This document shows, in pieces, positions 21,680 through 22,761 of a stretch of DNA of 22,761 nucleotides; position 1 is the stretch's first letter; each line of letters begins with the position of its first letter. Position numbers and translations under genes: made by a program. Source of the stretch: a virus; the IMG/VR virus record IMGVR_UViG_3300036652_000499, positions 1 through 22,761 of that record; one strand, given 5' to 3'. The notes under the pieces were generated by a model that worked only from the letters and a program-made list of their open reading frames with translations, was not told the origin of the DNA and searched no databases.

Positions 21680-21769
21680 TGCTTACAGTTTATGACATAC
21701 TATACATAATGAATAGGCAAGCCAAGCGAGATAGGGCACTTGCTATATTAGGAAACAGGTGTGTGCGAA

Positions 21770-22225
21770 ATGGCGAGCGATAAGAAAGCCAAGGCAAGGT
21801 TCAGAGGCCACAAAGAACATCCGACACCGAAACAGCGGGCAGCCGTCGATGCGTTTTTGGCACACCCAGGAGACAGCTCATCTAAGAATATAAAGCGGGC
21901 TGGCTATTCGGTACCGAAGAATGTGACCGGTGTCATGGCAGCGCAGGTCACCCAGACGATAGGCTTTCAGGAGCTGCTGAACGAGCGCGTACCGGACGAT
22001 AAGCTGGCTGATCTCATCTCGGCTGGGATGCAGGCAGAGAAGCCGCCTGCAGGCTTTGAGGACTTCGTACCCGATTGGGGCAACCGGTTTAAGTTCGTGG
22101 AGCTGGTAACGCGGCTGAAGGGCTACGGTAAGGTCGATGCCCCGACCGTGAATGTACAGTTCACGAACGCGATCCCCCGGCCGGAGCCTATTGAGGGCGA
22201 AGTTGTAGATAATACATCCCTATAA
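21770..22225 (+). CDS. Terminase small subunit-like DNA-binding protein
   Basis: The 151-residue protein has an N-terminal helix-turn-helix-like region: TPKQRAAVDAFLAHPGDSSSKNIKRAGYSVPKNVTGVMAAQVTQTIGFQELLNE. The pattern, with 'AGYS' before the recognition helix and a following helical segment, is that of small terminases and related HTH proteins. A long helical part follows, ending in an acidic tail (PIEGEVVDNTSL) of a kind that can contact TerL. The ATG at 21770 was preferred because AGGTG lies 8 bases upstream; GTG at 21761 is an alternative, with AGGA five bases away. It is on the opposite strand to terL and separated from it by about 90 bases. This fits the call, but another DNA-binding protein cannot be excluded. 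Confidence 0.7.
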   Translation: MASDKKAKARFRGHKEHPTPKQRAAVDAFLAHPGDSSSKNIKRAGYSVPKNVTGVMAAQVTQTIGFQELLNERVPDDKLADLISAGMQAEKPPAGFEDFVPDWGNRFKFVELVTRLKGYGKVDAPTVNVQFTNAIPRPEPIEGEVVDNTSL

Positions 22226-22308
22226 ATATGAGAAAACCCCTGTTTCCAGGGGCACTTCAACTTGTTATTCTCATTGATATATTATCACGGCTGTGTCATA
22301 TTACAAGC
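22226..22308 (+). other. Non-coding leader region with hairpin and short direct repeat
   Basis: A 6-bp hairpin with a TTTC loop (22237-22252) follows the TerS stop. On the minus strand it is followed by TTTTCTC and could terminate leftward transcripts; on the plus strand the tail is not T-rich. A direct repeat, ACTTCAACT(T)GTTATTC, occurs at 22254-22270 and again at 22313-22328. No protein frame was seen. Confidence 0.45.
22274..22302 (+). promoter_or_regulatory. Promoter for the right-end structured RNA
   Basis: TTGATA (22274-22279) and CATATT (22297-22302) are separated by 17 bases on the plus strand. The predicted start near 22309 is the first base of the 5' hairpin (AATAAC/GTTATT) of the structured region that follows. 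Confidence 0.5.
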
Positions 22309-22755
22309 AATAACTTCAACTGTTATTCATCTAGGCAGCCCTACAGTTGGGCAAAGGGGGATGTAAAACTACCTGGATAGGGGAAAAGATCCCGATCACT
22401 CGCAAGAGCACAAACTGTACTACGCCAGCCCGGTGGCGGTAACCGGGCCTCTGCACTTCATCGCATGACGCGTACATTAACAAACCGAGCGGTACCAAAC
22501 AGTAGAAATACTGGAACCCCAATTTTCTTCGATCATTACTTGTTTTAAGAAAGGGCTTCAAGGCACCCTCCACCAGCTCTCTACCTTCATCAGGCTAGGG
22601 AACCGGCGAATATCGAAGAACTCCGCCATGAAGGTAGAGTTGCATCAGTAAGGTGCCTCCAGCCGTAAGGCTATGAAAAAGAGAGGCTTATTTGACGTGG
22701 GAAAGGGATTGTTTTGTTATTTGTTAGGTACTTAAGCTGGAGGGTCTTTTTTATT
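22309..22755 (+). ncRNA. Structured non-coding RNA beside the terminase genes
   Basis: About 445 bases without a credible gene are dense in complementary segments on the plus strand. A 5' hairpin AATAAC/GTTATT (22309-22327) comes first. A GCCC/GGGC hairpin (22338-22352) follows, and its loop ACAGTT can pair with AACTGT at 22413-22418, forming a pseudoknot. Next are a CTC-GCAA-GAG hairpin (near 22400), CCCGGT/ACCGGG (22429-22434 with 22442-22447) and a CAGTA-GAAA-TACTG hairpin (near 22500). A 12-bp perfect stem, 22579-22590 with 22628-22639, is enclosed by 7 bp at 22561-22567 with 22652-22658. AGCC-GTAA-GGCT lies at 22661-22672. GCTGGAGG (22736-22743), complementary to 22656-22663, precedes TCTTTTTT. 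Three GNRA loops all read on the plus strand, which fixes the orientation. No known class was recognised. Confidence 0.6.
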
Positions 22756-22761
22756 TCTGTG

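Noticed and set aside
22331-22573. 80-residue minus-strand open frame at the right end
   Set aside because: It is antisense to a region full of plus-strand stems and GNRA loops, with no RBS or domain.
22309-22755. RNase P RNA
   Set aside because: The conserved GAGGAAAGTCC and ACAGAA-type cores are absent on either strand.
1-22761. CRISPR arrays, insertion sequences, integrase or attachment sites
   Set aside because: No regularly spaced repeats, transposase-like frames with terminal inverted repeats, or integrase motifs were seen. The permuted tRNA could in theory be an attachment target, but no integrase is present in the window.

Overview
The window is a structural (virion) module of a tailed double-stranded DNA phage or prophage, at roughly 50% GC. 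Terminase, portal, scaffold-like and major capsid genes follow one another, then a long run of decoration, adaptor and fibre genes. Nothing in the sequence fixes the host. No integrase, lysis gene, replication gene, tape measure or capsid protease was seen. Almost every gene is on the minus strand, so transcription runs from high to low coordinates. The only plus-strand gene is the small terminase candidate near the right end.

Layout from right to left, in the direction of transcription. At 22309-22755 (+) a structured non-coding RNA candidate lies downstream of the small terminase candidate (21770-22225, +). Divergent from these, the minus strand carries the large terminase, a small zinc-ribbon protein, a DUF6847-like protein and an SPFH/Band 7 membrane protein (18839-21679). 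A protein-free stretch of about 700 bases follows (18137-18838). It has a good promoter at one end, an intrinsic terminator at the other, and a circularly permuted tRNA body in the middle. Then come the P22-like portal, a scaffold-like acidic protein, a small coiled-coil protein and the major capsid protein (13470-18115). After these are decoration-type proteins and small coiled-coil proteins (9883-13449), three fibre genes sharing an N-terminal module with an adaptor-like gene between them (4949-9883), a large beta-rich tail protein, five small genes (three of them related), a Gln/Ala-rich protein, and a partial gene at the left edge.

The genes are tightly coupled. Many start and stop codons overlap as TAATG, TGATG, ATGA or GTGA. 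Blocks are separated by intrinsic terminators, and three of these share nearly the same sequence. At several block ends a TATANT box sits just after the stop codon and just before the terminator.

The most unusual signal is at 18406-18479 (-). A canonical tRNA T-arm, 3' acceptor strand and encoded CCA lie upstream of the matching 5' acceptor strand and D-arm, separated by only 4 nt. The acceptor strands (8 pairs including G-1:C73) and the anticodon stem strands (5 pairs) match perfectly, and expected tertiary pairs are present. The flanks contain further complementary segments in correctly nested order, so the permuted tRNA appears to cap a structured RNA of about 650 nt. This is the best candidate for an undescribed system. 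A second structured RNA, with GNRA loops, a 12-bp stem and a possible pseudoknot, lies beside the terminase genes.
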